Shown: positions 1 through 9,072, counted from the first letter of the stretch. The stretch is 14,121 nt of DNA from JBLNBU01 sp050260215 (GCA_050260215.1 JBLNBU010000266.1:1-14121); one strand, 5' to 3'. Numbers and translations are program-made. Notes: generated by a model from the sequence alone, not told the origin.

Positions 1-697
1 CGTGCATCACCAGGTGGGTGGTGGGGATGCGGGCGTGGATTTCCTTGATGCGGTCGATGCGCAGCACCGCGCCGGTCGGCTTCTTGGTGAACTTGTAGGC
101 GCCGTGGCTGGTGCCGATGGCAATGGCCAGGGCGTCGACCTGGGTCAGCTTGACGAACTCGGCGGCCTCGTTGGGATCGGTCAGCAGCTGGGAATGGTCC
201 AGCGTGCCTTCCGCACCGACGCCGTCCTCTTCGCCGGCCTGGCCGGTCTCGAGCGAGCCCAGGCAGCCCAGCTCGCCTTCCACCGACACGCCGCAGGCGT
301 GGGCCAGCTTGACCACCGCCAGGGTGGTGCTGACGTTGTAGTCCCAGTCGGACGGGGTCTTGCCGTCTTCCTTCAGCGAGCCGTCCATCATCACCGAGCT
401 GAAGCCCGACTGGATGGCGCGGGCGCAGACCGCCGGCGAGGTGCCGTGGTCCTGATGCATGCACACCGGCACGTTGGGATAGGCTTCCAGCGCCGCCAGG
501 ATCAGGTGGCGCAGGAAGGCCTCGCCGGCGTACTTGCGCGCACCGGCCGAGCCCTGGAGGATCACCGGGCTGTCAGTGGCGGCCGCAGCCTCCATGATCG
601 CCTTGACCTGCTCCATGTTGTTGACGTTGAAGGCCGGCAGGCCATAGCGGTTCTCAGCGGCATGGTCCAGCAGCTGGCGCAGCGAAACGAGAGCCAT
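1..697 (-). CDS. fba: Class II fructose-bisphosphate aldolase, Calvin-cycle subtype (3' end missing)
   Basis: This enzyme cleaves or forms fructose-1,6-bisphosphate (and, in the Calvin cycle, sedoheptulose-1,7-bisphosphate) from dihydroxyacetone phosphate and an aldose phosphate, using a zinc ion. The reading frame starts at the ATG at 697 with a good Shine-Dalgarno (GGGAG about 10 bases upstream) and runs off the left edge, so about 232 residues are visible of the roughly 350 usual. The N-terminus MALVSLRQLLDHA, the PAFNVNN segment near residue 21, and the HQDHG motif at 81-85 (D83 catalytic, H84 zinc ligand) are typical of the cbbA-type class II family. The stretches VEGELGCLGSLETG near 139 and IGTSHGAYKF further on also fit. 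It is the last visible gene of the glpX-prk-tkt-fba set, 31 bases after tkt. The family is nearly certain; dedication to the Calvin cycle rather than glycolysis is inferred from context. Confidence 0.95.
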   Translation of the reverse strand, partial: MALVSLRQLLDHAAENRYGLPAFNVNNMEQVKAIMEAAAATDSPVILQGSAGARKYAGEAFLRHLILAALEAYPNVPVCMHQDHGTSPAVCARAIQSGFSSVMMDGSLKEDGKTPSDWDYNVSTTLAVVKLAHACGVSVEGELGCLGSLETGQAGEEDGVGAEGTLDHSQLLTDPNEAAEFVKLTQVDALAIAIGTSHGAYKFTKKPTGAVLRIDRIKEIHARIPTTHLVMH

Positions 698-728
698 TTT
701 CCTAATCTCCCTTAGACGTGTTCGACCG

Positions 729-2723
729 TCACAGACGGGCCAGCGCGGCGTCGGCCACCGCTTGCGCGGTGATGCCGAAATGGGCGTAGAGCTGGTCGGC
801 CGGCGCCGAGGCACCGAAGCCGTTCATGCCCACGACCGCACCGTCGAGACCGACGTAACGCTCCCAACCGAAGGTGCCCAGCGCCTCGACGGCGACCCGG
901 ACGGTGCCTTCACCCAGGACGGCCGCACGATACTCCTTCGGCTGCCGGTCGAACAACTCCCAGCACGGCATCGACACCACGGCGGCGCCGACACCCTTCT
1001 CGGCCAGCAGCTTCTGGGCGTTGAGCGCCAGGCTGACCTCGGAGCCGGTGGCCAGGATGGTGACCTGGCGCTTGCCCTTGGCCTCGGCCAGCACATAGCC
1101 GCCCTTGGCCGCCTTGTTGTCGTCCGAGTACTCGCGCACCGTCGGCAGGTTCTGGCGCGACAGGGCGAACACGCTGGGGCCCTTGTCGTTGTCCAGCGCC
1201 GCCTCGTAGCACTCCATGGTCTCGATGGGGTCGCAGGGACGGAACACCAGCACGTTGGGGGTGGCGCGCAGGGCGGCCACGGTCTCGATGGGCTGGTGGG
1301 TGGGACCGTCCTCGCCCAGGCCGATGGAGTCGTGGGTCAGCACGTAGAGCACGCGCTGGTCCATCATGGCGCTCATGCGCAGCGCCGGCCACAGGTAGTT
1401 GGCGAAGATCAGGAAGGTGCCGCCATAGGGCAGGAAGCCGCCGTGCAAGCTGAGGCCGTTCATGATGGCGGCCATGCCGTGCTCGCGGATGCCGTAGTGG
1501 ATGTAGCGGCCGGCGTACTGGCCGGGCTGCACCGACGGCTCGCAGGCCTTGGTGTCGGTCAGGTTGGAGTGGGTGAGGTCGGCAGAGCCCGCGATCATCT
1601 CGGGGATGGCGGCGGTCAGGACCTCCAGGCACTCCTGGCTGGACTTGCGGGTGGCCCAGCTGGGCTTGTCGGTGGCGACCTTCTTCTTGAAGTCGGCCGC
1701 GGCCTTCTTCCAGCCCTCGGGCAGCTTGCCGGCGGTGGTGCGCAGGAACTCGGACTTCTTGCCGGCGTCCAGCTTGCCGAAGCGGCCTTCCCAGGCAGCA
1801 CGCTCGGTGGCGCCGCGGGTGCCGGCCGAACGCCAGGCGTCCAGCACGTGGCCGGGGATCTCGAACGGCGCGTAGGGCCAGTTGGCCTTCTCGCGCGCGG
1901 CCTTGATCTCGTCGGCACCCAGCGGAGCGCCGTGGGTCTTCTCCGAGCCCTGCTTGGTGGGCGCGCCGTAGCCGATGATGGTCTTGCAGGCGATCAGGGT
2001 CGGCTTGTCCGACTTGCGCGCCTTCTCGATGGCCTTGGCGATGTCGTCGGCATTGTGGCCGTCGCACTTGATGGCGTTCCAGCCCGAGGCCTGGAAGCGG
2101 GCGCACTGGTCGTCGGCGGTGGTCAGCGCGGTGTCGCCGTCGATGCAGATCTTGTTGTCGTCCCACAGCACGATCAGGCGGGAGAGCTTCAGGTGGCCGG
2201 CGACCGAGATCGCCTCCTGGCTGATGCCTTCCATCAGGCAGCCGTCGCCGGCGATGCAGTAGGTGTAGTGGTCGACCACGTCGTTGCCGTAGCGGGCGTT
2301 CATCATGCGCTCGGCCAGCGCGAAGCCGACGGCGTTGGTGATGCCCTGGCCCAGCGGACCGGTGGTGGTCTCGACCATGGAGACGTGGCCGAACTCGGGA
2401 TGGCCGGCGGTGCGCGCGCCCATCTGGCGGAAGTTCTTGATCTGGTCGATGTCCAGGTCGTCGTAGCCGGTCAGGTAGCCCAGCGCGTACATCAGCATCG
2501 AGCCGTGGCCGGCCGACAGGATGAAGCGGTCACGGTCGGCCCAGCGCGGAGCCTTGGAGTCGAACTTGAGGAAGCGGGTGAACAGCACCGTCGCGACGTC
2601 GGCCATGCCCATCGGCATGCCGGGGTGGCCGGACTTCGACTTCTCGATGGCGTCCATGGCAAGGAAACGGATGGCATTGGCCATCTCGGCGTGGGTGACT
2701 GCCTTGGCGGGCTGAGCGGTCAT
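729..2723 (-). CDS. tkt: Transketolase
   Basis: Transketolase moves two-carbon ketol units between sugar phosphates using thiamine diphosphate and a divalent metal, in the Calvin cycle and the non-oxidative pentose phosphate pathway. The 664-residue length is normal for a bacterial enzyme. Visible motifs are SGHPGMPMG (31-39), AGHGSMLMYALGYLTGY (71-87), GHPE (107-110), the thiamine-diphosphate signature beginning IAGDGCLMEG at 157-166 and ending at N190 in WDDNK, the cofactor-activating glutamate E414 in YGIREHGM, and GLGEDGPTHQP (468-478). The ATG at 2723 is preceded by a purine-rich AGAGGA element. It lies 17 bases after the phosphoribulokinase stop and 31 bases before the aldolase, inside the same minus-strand operon. 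A long open frame on the opposite strand is a GC-driven shadow. The gene would be called cbbT if the operon proves dedicated to carbon fixation. Confidence 0.97.
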   Translation of the reverse strand: MTAQPAKAVTHAEMANAIRFLAMDAIEKSKSGHPGMPMGMADVATVLFTRFLKFDSKAPRWADRDRFILSAGHGSMLMYALGYLTGYDDLDIDQIKNFRQMGARTAGHPEFGHVSMVETTTGPLGQGITNAVGFALAERMMNARYGNDVVDHYTYCIAGDGCLMEGISQEAISVAGHLKLSRLIVLWDDNKICIDGDTALTTADDQCARFQASGWNAIKCDGHNADDIAKAIEKARKSDKPTLIACKTIIGYGAPTKQGSEKTHGAPLGADEIKAAREKANWPYAPFEIPGHVLDAWRSAGTRGATERAAWEGRFGKLDAGKKSEFLRTTAGKLPEGWKKAAADFKKKVATDKPSWATRKSSQECLEVLTAAIPEMIAGSADLTHSNLTDTKACEPSVQPGQYAGRYIHYGIREHGMAAIMNGLSLHGGFLPYGGTFLIFANYLWPALRMSAMMDQRVLYVLTHDSIGLGEDGPTHQPIETVAALRATPNVLVFRPCDPIETMECYEAALDNDKGPSVFALSRQNLPTVREYSDDNKAAKGGYVLAEAKGKRQVTILATGSEVSLALNAQKLLAEKGVGAAVVSMPCWELFDRQPKEYRAAVLGEGTVRVAVEALGTFGWERYVGLDGAVVGMNGFGASAPADQLYAHFGITAQAVADAALARL

Positions 2724-2741
2724 CTTGGATCCTCTTCCTCT

Positions 2742-3683
2742 TCAGATCGCGTAGTGGCCGAGGGCGGCCTTGACGAGATGGTAGGTGACGAGCAGCTGGG
2801 ACAGGGCGAGCGGATGGCTTTCGGCCGGCTCGTTCCTGTCATCCTTGTACTGCCCCAGTTTGGCGCGCAGGTGGTGGGCTTCCGGTATGAGGCTCCACAA
2901 CAGGTCCTCCACCGCCTTGGCGCGCTTGGCTTCGATGTCGCCGGAAATCTCCAGCACATCAACCGGCTTGCCGTCGACGTCGCGCGACAGCTGAAGCCTG
3001 AACCCGCTCTTGCCGCCGGCGTCGAGCACCGGCGACAGGTCGGGATGGGGTAGCGTCGGGCGCAGCGTGTGCCGCGCGTTCAGCCGCGCCCCGCTTTCGT
3101 CGACATTGTCGGCGGGCGGGTAGAACCGCACCACCATGTCGGCGAAGGTCCGCTGCGGCTGGATATGATTGACGCTGTCATACTGGCGGCGCTCCAGCGA
3201 GCGCATCACCTCATCGGGAGTATAGCCCCGCTCGGCGCAATCGCGCTGCACCTTCCACTTGGTGCGCAGGCGCTCGTCGGGTTCCAGGTAGACCTTGACG
3301 TCGTAGCAATCGCGCAAGGCCCGGGTGTGATAGCCCAGAAGCCCGTCGACGATGATGAACTCGCGCGGCGCAAGGTATTCGGGGCGCTGGCGCAGGCCGC
3401 GGCCGTGGTCGTAGACCGGCTTGAGCACCGGCTGGCCCTCGCGCAGCAGGCGCAAGTGCTGTTCCAGGATGTCGATGTGGTTGACCTTGGGGTCCAGCGC
3501 GGTCAGGTCGGCGGCCTTGCGCTCGGCCCGGTCCATGCTGTGGTAGTCGTCGGTGCTGAGCGTGGCGACCCGCTCTGGGCCGATGATGGCGGCGATGCCG
3601 CGCGCCAGCGTGGTCTTGCCCGAGGCGGAATCGCCGACGATGCCGAGGATGATGGGACGGGTGACCTTGCGATTGTGCGGCAT
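2742..3683 (-). CDS. prk: Phosphoribulokinase
   Basis: Phosphoribulokinase phosphorylates ribulose-5-phosphate with ATP to make ribulose-1,5-bisphosphate, the Rubisco substrate; with Rubisco it defines the Calvin cycle. The frame encodes 313 residues from the ATG at 3683, 5 bases after the glpX stop, with an AAGGGTGAG Shine-Dalgarno overlapping that stop. The P-loop GDSASGKT is at 17-24, followed by STDDYHSMDR (43-52), the LTALDPKVNHID segment near 60, KPVYDHGRG (88-96) and the KVQRDCAERGYT helix near 144-155. This pattern (DDYHS, TALDPK, N-[HF]-[ID]-D, AERG) resembles the cyanobacterial/plant branch more than the short proteobacterial octameric CbbP. The segment that usually reads (V/I)-(E)-G-L has Asp instead of Glu (VDGLLGY, 112-118), a conservative change at a position usually acidic. 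The C-terminal 100 residues are less conserved. The reaction assignment is secure; the branch assignment is by eye. Confidence 0.93.
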   Translation of the reverse strand: MPHNRKVTRPIILGIVGDSASGKTTLARGIAAIIGPERVATLSTDDYHSMDRAERKAADLTALDPKVNHIDILEQHLRLLREGQPVLKPVYDHGRGLRQRPEYLAPREFIIVDGLLGYHTRALRDCYDVKVYLEPDERLRTKWKVQRDCAERGYTPDEVMRSLERRQYDSVNHIQPQRTFADMVVRFYPPADNVDESGARLNARHTLRPTLPHPDLSPVLDAGGKSGFRLQLSRDVDGKPVDVLEISGDIEAKRAKAVEDLLWSLIPEAHHLRAKLGQYKDDRNEPAESHPLALSQLLVTYHLVKAALGHYAI

Positions 3684-3688
3684 CCGGC

Positions 3689-4669
3689 TCACCCTTGTCC
3701 GCGCTTGTGCCAGCTGGTCAGCAGCTGGCGGCATCCGGCCGCGCCACCGATCATCAGGGTCTGGGTCTTCTCGAAGCCCGAGGCGCGCTCGACGCCCTCG
3801 AACAAAAGGCCGGTGGTGATGCCGGTGGCGCAGAACACCACCTCGTCGGACCGCACCAGCTCGTCGACCCCGTACCAGCGGGTAGTATCCATGCCGGCCT
3901 CGTCGACGGCACGCCGCTCGGTGGCCAGCTGGGGGTCCATGCGCACGATGAACTCGCCCCCCAGCACCTTGATGGCACAGGCCGACAGCATGCCCTCGGG
4001 GGTGCCGCCGGTGCCCATCAGGGCGTCGATGCCCGAATTGGGGATGGCCGCCATCAGGGCGCCGGCCACGTCGCCGGCCGGATACAGCGCGACGCGGGCG
4101 CCCACCGAATGGATGCGCGCCACCAGGTCGCGGTGGCGGGGCTTTTCCAGCACGTAGACGGTCAGGTCCTCGACCGACTTGTTCAGGGCGTCGGCCAACT
4201 GGCGCAGCTTGGTCTCGACCGGGGCGGCGGGGTCGATGCGGCCCTTGGCGGCGGGCGGAGCCGCCAGCTTTTCCATGTAGAAGGCAGGCGCCGGGTCGAA
4301 CAGGGCGCCAGCCGGGGCCATGGCGATGACGGCCATGGCGTTGGTCATGCCCTTGGCCAGGAAGCTGGTGCCCTCGACCGGGTCGACGGCGATGTCCCAC
4401 TGGGCCAGCCGGCCGGGATCGCCGAAGCGCTGGCCGTGATAAAGCATGCTGGTCTCGGAACGCGGCCCCTCGCCGATCAGGATGGTGCCGTCGATGCCCA
4501 GCCCGTCGAGCTGGTCGCACATGGCGGCGATGGCGGCATGGTCGCCCTGGGCGCGGTCGCCCCTGCCGATCCAGTCATAGGCGGCCCGCGCTGCGGCTTC
4601 GGTCGCCCGCCGCAGGTCGTAGGCGCCCGGCGCCCCCCCGACCGTGCGCACGTCGCGAATCTCCGTCAT
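3689..4669 (-). CDS. glpX: Class II fructose-1,6-bisphosphatase (GlpX/CbbF-type)
   Basis: This phosphatase hydrolyses fructose-1,6-bisphosphate to fructose-6-phosphate; in autotrophs such enzymes often also act on sedoheptulose-1,7-bisphosphate. The 326 residues match the GlpX family length. Likely metal and active-site residues by comparison with E. coli GlpX are D43 (GDHAA), E67 (IGEGPR), D96 and E99 (AVDPVEGT) and E225 (GGTPEGM). The IPNSGIDALMGTGGTPEG stretch and the C-terminal GITTG segment (283-287) are family hallmarks. The ATG at 4669 has AGGAA about 9 bases upstream. It is the first gene of the visible Calvin operon and is followed 5 bases later by prk, which suggests coupled translation. 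The 186 bases upstream are the natural place for the operon promoter, but I find only an isolated TTGACC (minus strand, near 4727) without a convincing -10. Confidence 0.95.
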   Translation of the reverse strand: MTEIRDVRTVGGAPGAYDLRRATEAAARAAYDWIGRGDRAQGDHAAIAAMCDQLDGLGIDGTILIGEGPRSETSMLYHGQRFGDPGRLAQWDIAVDPVEGTSFLAKGMTNAMAVIAMAPAGALFDPAPAFYMEKLAAPPAAKGRIDPAAPVETKLRQLADALNKSVEDLTVYVLEKPRHRDLVARIHSVGARVALYPAGDVAGALMAAIPNSGIDALMGTGGTPEGMLSACAIKVLGGEFIVRMDPQLATERRAVDEAGMDTTRWYGVDELVRSDEVVFCATGITTGLLFEGVERASGFEKTQTLMIGGAAGCRQLLTSWHKRGQG

Positions 4670-4855
4670 CCCAGCCGTTCCTTCCCTAAGGATACTTTTG
4701 TTTTTCGCCGAGTGTGACGGGTAGGGTCAAGGGCGAGAACACCCACCGGGAGGTGGCTGGAATCTCTTGTGGACGGGCCGCCCCCTGCCCCACGGGGTAG
4801 GTCGCGGCAGTTTTCCTGGGAATCGCCGGGGGTCGGGTAGGCCGCGCCTACCCAC
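4670..4855 (-). other. Hairpin-rich intergenic region between the Lrp-domain gene and glpX
   Basis: These 186 bases separate two minus-strand genes. They hold a perfect 8-bp stem with a 3-base loop (4835-4853), a CCCC-AC-GGGG hairpin (4788-4797) and a CCACC-GGGA-GGTGG hairpin whose tetraloop fits GNRA on the plus strand (4743-4756). A low-GC patch of A/T runs lies next to glpX (about 4684-4706). This is the expected site for the end of the helicase transcript and the start of the Calvin operon, possibly with control by a CbbR-type regulator. I do not see a clear T-N11-A dyad or a good -35/-10 pair. Confidence 0.5.
4835..4853 (-). terminator. Perfect hairpin just after the Lrp-domain gene
   Basis: GGGTAGGC and GCCTACCC form an 8-bp perfect stem around a 3-base loop, beginning 2 bases after the stop codon of the Lrp-domain gene on the minus strand. 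There is no run of T after it on the minus strand, so it is not a classic intrinsic terminator. It may stabilise the 3' end or act with Rho. Confidence 0.45.
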
Positions 4856-5095
4856 TCACGCAAACGCCTTATAGGCGGTCAGCGTGAAGGTGTCCTTGAT
4901 GCCGGGCAGCTTCTGGATGGTGTCGACGACGAACTGGCCGATGTCGACCCCGTCGTCGAGGAAGCACTTCAGCATCAGGTCGTACTGGCCGGAAATCGAG
5001 TGGACCTCGGAGACCTGCTCGATGTCGACGGCCTCGTCGGCGACCTGGTAGGCGCGGCCGAGTTCGCATTTCACCATGACGAAGATGGTCTGCAT
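4856..5095 (-). CDS. Stand-alone Lrp/AsnC ligand-binding (RAM) domain protein
   Basis: The 79-residue product MQTIFVMVKCELGRAYQVAD... matches the C-terminal sensing domain of Lrp/AsnC regulators without any helix-turn-helix. These small alpha-beta proteins form oligomers and may bind amino acids or pair with full-length Lrp proteins; the physiological role is usually unknown. The SGQYDLML segment (35-42) carries the family glycine and the Y-D pair, and PGIKDTFTLTAY (64-75) is the usual closing strand. The ATG at 5095 is preferred: AAGGGAG lies 8 bases upstream. A GTG at 5104 is also in frame but directly abuts the Shine-Dalgarno and would add only three residues. The gene lies 21 bases after the DEAD-box helicase on the same strand, so the two are probably co-transcribed. 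Confidence in the family is high; function is open. Confidence 0.88.
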   Translation of the reverse strand: MQTIFVMVKCELGRAYQVADEAVDIEQVSEVHSISGQYDLMLKCFLDDGVDIGQFVVDTIQKLPGIKDTFTLTAYKAFA

Positions 5096-5116
5096 GTCGG
5101 CCACTCCCTTCTTGGG

Positions 5117-6739
<1,623 letters not shown>

Positions 6740-6749
6740 ATGCGGCGGG

Positions 6750-6777
6750 ATAATAGAAGTTCGCGCGCTGCTGTCAA
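6750..6777 (-). promoter_or_regulatory. Near-consensus sigma-70 type promoter of the helicase gene
   Basis: On the minus strand TTGACA (6772-6777, 6 of 6) is followed after 16 bases by TATTAT (6750-6755, 5 of 6). Transcription would start about 6-8 bases further on, near 6742-6744, which is only 3-5 bases before the helicase ATG at 6739. A TGTAAACA element (6778-6785) abuts the -35 and could be an operator. In a window with very few AT-rich patches this match stands out. Confidence 0.65.
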
Positions 6778-6858
6778 TGTAAACACAGAGAGGCGCGCCG
6801 GGTTGGCGCCGCCGCCGCCCTGGGTTACCCTGTCCAGCCACGCTCCAGGAGGCGATTC

Positions 6859-7392
6859 ATGCTGATCGAGGCCGCCCGTTCAAGCTTGTTGATCGTCGAC
6901 GTCCAGGACGGCCTGGCGCCGGTGATGGCCGATCCCCGGCGGGTCTACCGCGGCTGCGCCATATTGATGCGCGCCGCCGCCCGCCTGGGCCTTCCCGTGG
7001 TCGTCAGCGAACAGTACCCCAAGGGCCTGGGCCGCACCGTCGGCGAACTCCTCGAACTGGCCCCCGAAGGGGCGGTGATGGAGAAGCTCCATTTCTCCTG
7101 CGCCCACGATCCGGCGCTGAAGGCCCGCGTCGACACCCCCCAGGTGGTCATCGCCGGCATCGAGGCCCATGTCTGCGTGCTGCAGAGCGCGCTGGGCTTC
7201 AAGGCCGCCGGCCGCGAGGTGTTCGTGGTCGCCGACGCCTGCGCCTCGCGCACCGAGGCCAACCACCAGGCGGCCATGGCCCGGCTGGCGGCAAATGGCG
7301 TCCAGGTGGTCACCGTCGAGATGGCGGTGTTCGAGTGGCTGCACTGCGCCGGCACGCCCGAGTTCAAGGACGTCTCCCGCCTGATCCGCTAG
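6859..7392 (+). CDS. Isochorismatase-family (cysteine) hydrolase
   Basis: The 177-residue protein belongs to the isochorismatase/nicotinamidase-like fold, whose members hydrolyse amides or vinyl ethers through an Asp-Lys-Cys triad. The triad is visible as D14 (LIVDVQD), K76 (MEKLHFSC) and C106 (IEAHVCVLQ), and the cis-peptide region IAGIEAHVC is intact. The substrate cannot be told; the short length and the YPKGLGRT segment fit the YcaC-like/hydrolase subgroup found in many proteobacteria rather than true isochorismatase or nicotinamidase (no zinc-ligand D-x-H pattern is apparent). The start at 6859 has a strong AGGAGG Shine-Dalgarno 6 bases upstream. A weak candidate promoter is TTGGCG-N17-TACCCT at 6803-6831. 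The alpha/beta hydrolase follows after 12 bases, so the pair is probably one operon, divergent from the helicase. Confidence 0.9.
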   Translation: MLIEAARSSLLIVDVQDGLAPVMADPRRVYRGCAILMRAAARLGLPVVVSEQYPKGLGRTVGELLELAPEGAVMEKLHFSCAHDPALKARVDTPQVVIAGIEAHVCVLQSALGFKAAGREVFVVADACASRTEANHQAAMARLAANGVQVVTVEMAVFEWLHCAGTPEFKDVSRLIR

Positions 7393-7404
7393 AAGGAAGA
7401 CCCC

Positions 7405-8100
7405 ATGACCACCCTGATCCTGCTGCCCGGCCTGCTGTGCGACGCGCGGCTGTGGGCGCACCAGCGCGAAGCCCTGTCCGACCTGGCCCAGGTGGTGGTC
7501 GGCGACCTGACCGTCGACGACTCCATCGGGGCCATGGCCGAGCGGGTGCTGGCCGCCGCCCCGCCGCGCTTCGCCCTGGCCGGGCTGTCCATGGGCGGCT
7601 ACGTGTCGTTCGAGATCGTCCGCCGCGCGCCCGAGCGGGTCGAGCGCCTGGCCCTGGTCAGCACCACCGCGCGCCCCGATACCCCCGAGCAGACCCAGCG
7701 CCGCAAGGACGCCATCGCGCTCACCCGGGCCGGCGAGTTCGGCAAGGTGGTGCCCTCGGTACTGGCCGCCCTGATGACGCCGGCCAACCTGGACGATCCC
7801 GCCATCGGCGGCCTGGCTCGCGACATGGCCCGGGTGGTGGGCCCGGAAGGCTTCGTCCGCCAGCAGACGGCGATCATGGGCCGGCCCGATTCGCGGCCGA
7901 CCCTGGCGGCCATCCGCTGCCCGACCCTGGTGGTGTGCGGCCGCGACGACACCCTGACGCCGCTGGACCGGGCCGAGGAAATGGCGTCGGGCGTCCCCGG
8001 CGGGCGTCTGGCCGTGGTCGAGCACTGCGCCCACCTGTCCGCCATCGAGCGGCCGGCCGAGGTCAGCGCGGCCATGCGGCAGTGGTTGACCGGCGGATGA
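7405..8100 (+). CDS. Alpha/beta-fold hydrolase
   Basis: The 231-residue protein is a compact alpha/beta hydrolase. The nucleophile elbow GLSMGG gives S62, the acid is D181 or D182 (VVCGRDD), and the histidine is H210 (EHCAHLS), each in the expected order and spacing. The oxyanion-hole region is LLPGLLCDARLW near 6-17, which resembles the MenH/BioH/3-oxoadipate enol-lactonase style of small esterases. The cap region (about 90-165) is short and helical. There is no signal peptide. The ATG at 7405 follows AAGGAAG by 5 bases and lies 12 bases after the isochorismatase-family gene, so the two may act on related amide or ester substrates; this is inferred from position only. The specific substrate is unknown. 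Confidence 0.9.
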   Translation: MTTLILLPGLLCDARLWAHQREALSDLAQVVVGDLTVDDSIGAMAERVLAAAPPRFALAGLSMGGYVSFEIVRRAPERVERLALVSTTARPDTPEQTQRRKDAIALTRAGEFGKVVPSVLAALMTPANLDDPAIGGLARDMARVVGPEGFVRQQTAIMGRPDSRPTLAAIRCPTLVVCGRDDTLTPLDRAEEMASGVPGGRLAVVEHCAHLSAIERPAEVSAAMRQWLTGG

Positions 8101-8168
8101 AACAATTGGCGCCGCCTGGACAAAAGCGCAACCAATAGACATATTGAATTACAACAATGGCCTCTCAT

Positions 8169-8173
8169 GGGAG
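8169..8173 (+). promoter_or_regulatory. Shine-Dalgarno that decides the start of the hypothetical gene
   Basis: GGGAG is spaced 7 bases from the ATG at 8181 and lies downstream of the alternative ATG at 8157, which has only an AT-rich sequence before it. Confidence 0.6.
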
Positions 8174-8180
8174 CGGGCAA

Positions 8181-8957
8181 ATGGGAGCGCGAGGACCACG
8201 CTATTTGCGCAGGACGACGAACGTCGTGCTCGACGCTTTCATGAGAGCGGCCGAAGACGCCATGCATGGACAGACCATCGGCGCCGCACAAATGGAAAAA
8301 ATCATTTCCGGCCTGAAGCAGTCGCCCAGCTTCGATGAATTCTACCGTCGCGCCTATCGCGAAATGATGGAGATCGTCGAGAACGAAAAGCTGGAACTGA
8401 AGCGCACCAACGCCTTCGGCCGCCTGATGGTCCATCCGCTGACCGTGCTGTTCGAGGCCGGCATCTTCGAGCGCGACATCCTGCCCAACATCTTCTCGTT
8501 CATCCATCTGGTGCTCGGCGACGAGGGCGACGTCTATGGCGAGCACTGCCAGGACATCGTCCAAAGCCTCAAGGACGAGATGGGCGACGAGTTCAACTGG
8601 GACGCCTTCTACGGCGACGGCCGCGCCAAGGTGATCTATTGGCACACGCTGGTGCGCATCGCCCACTCGTTCAAGCGCTGGGAACTGCGCAAGGACTGGT
8701 TCATCAAGTTGATGCAGTACACGCCGACCACGGTCAGCCTGTCGTCCAACGCCTTCGTCACCCGCGAGCACGACCCCAACGAGGAGCCCCGGGTGTTCGG
8801 CGAGCGCGAGTTCTGCCAGTTCTTCCAGGCCCTGTTCGCCCCGCTCCAGGACCTGTCCGGCGACGACGAAGCCTTGTTCCGCCAGGAATTCGGCAACGAC
8901 CCCCACCACCTCATCGGCCCCTTCCTGGTCAACCTGACCACCTGCCCGATCGACTAG
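8181..8957 (+). CDS. Hypothetical soluble protein of about 258 residues
   Basis: I do not recognise this family. The product has no signal peptide and no membrane segment and is rich in acidic and aromatic residues. It has a helical N-terminal half (FDEFYRRAYREMMEIVENE near 44-62, then NAFGRLMVHPLTVLFEAG) and a conserved-looking core with FSFIHLVLGDEGDVYGEHC and the aromatic-rich FNWDAFYGDGRAKVIYWHTLVRIAHSF region. The codon use matches its neighbours, which argues for a real resident gene. An ATG at 8157 is also in frame and would add 8 residues, but it has no Shine-Dalgarno, whereas GGGAG lies 7 bases before the ATG at 8181. It is 80 bases after the hydrolase gene and about 150 bases before the luxR-like gene, all on the plus strand, so it may be transcribed alone. 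Function is unknown. Confidence 0.8.
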   Translation: MGARGPRYLRRTTNVVLDAFMRAAEDAMHGQTIGAAQMEKIISGLKQSPSFDEFYRRAYREMMEIVENEKLELKRTNAFGRLMVHPLTVLFEAGIFERDILPNIFSFIHLVLGDEGDVYGEHCQDIVQSLKDEMGDEFNWDAFYGDGRAKVIYWHTLVRIAHSFKRWELRKDWFIKLMQYTPTTVSLSSNAFVTREHDPNEEPRVFGEREFCQFFQALFAPLQDLSGDDEALFRQEFGNDPHHLIGPFLVNLTTCPID

Positions 8958-9063
8958 CGGCGCCTGGCGCGGCCATCCGCCGCCCCAATACCTTCCGCCC
9001 CGTCACCCTGGTCGGTAGATGTATGCACCACACGAACAACCGGGTGGCGAACTTTGCGATTTA

Positions 9064-9072
9064 TGGTATAGT
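9064..9072 (+). promoter_or_regulatory. Candidate extended -10 promoter of the luxR-like gene
   Basis: TGG-TATAGT reads as a TGn extended -10 with 5 of 6 matches to TATAAT. It lies in a conspicuously AT-rich patch (about 9051-9080) 32 bases before the ATG at 9105. The -35 position (GTGGCG) is poor, as is common with extended -10 promoters or activator-dependent ones. The GGGGTGAT at 9082-9089 could serve as a distant Shine-Dalgarno. Confidence 0.4.

Noticed and set aside
762..3053. 763-codon open frame on the plus strand opposite transketolase and phosphoribulokinase
   Set aside because: It is antisense to two clearly recognised enzymes. Its product is a Gly/Ala/Val/His/Gln-rich composition typical of GC-rich shadow frames, with no motif.
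4700..4733. TTGACC on the minus strand upstream of glpX as a sigma-70 promoter
   Set aside because: No acceptable -10 lies 16-18 bases downstream; only A-rich sequence is found.
4666..4863. 65-codon minus-strand frame across the hairpin-rich intergenic region
   Set aside because: It starts inside the end of the Lrp-domain gene, overlaps the glpX start, runs through three hairpins and has no Shine-Dalgarno or recognisable sequence.
6740..6841. N-terminal extension of the helicase to 6841
   Set aside because: The added 34 residues do not resemble the family and the strong promoter lies inside them, so they would not be transcribed from it.
8117..8145. TGGACA-N17-CATATT as promoter of the hypothetical gene
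   Set aside because: The -35 is fair but the -10 matches only 4 of 6; not strong enough to list as a feature.
9015..9050. Inverted CACCCTGG / CCGGGTGG-like pair upstream of the luxR-like gene as a lux box
   Set aside because: The half-sites are far apart with imperfect pairing, unlike the compact 18-22 base lux-type dyads.
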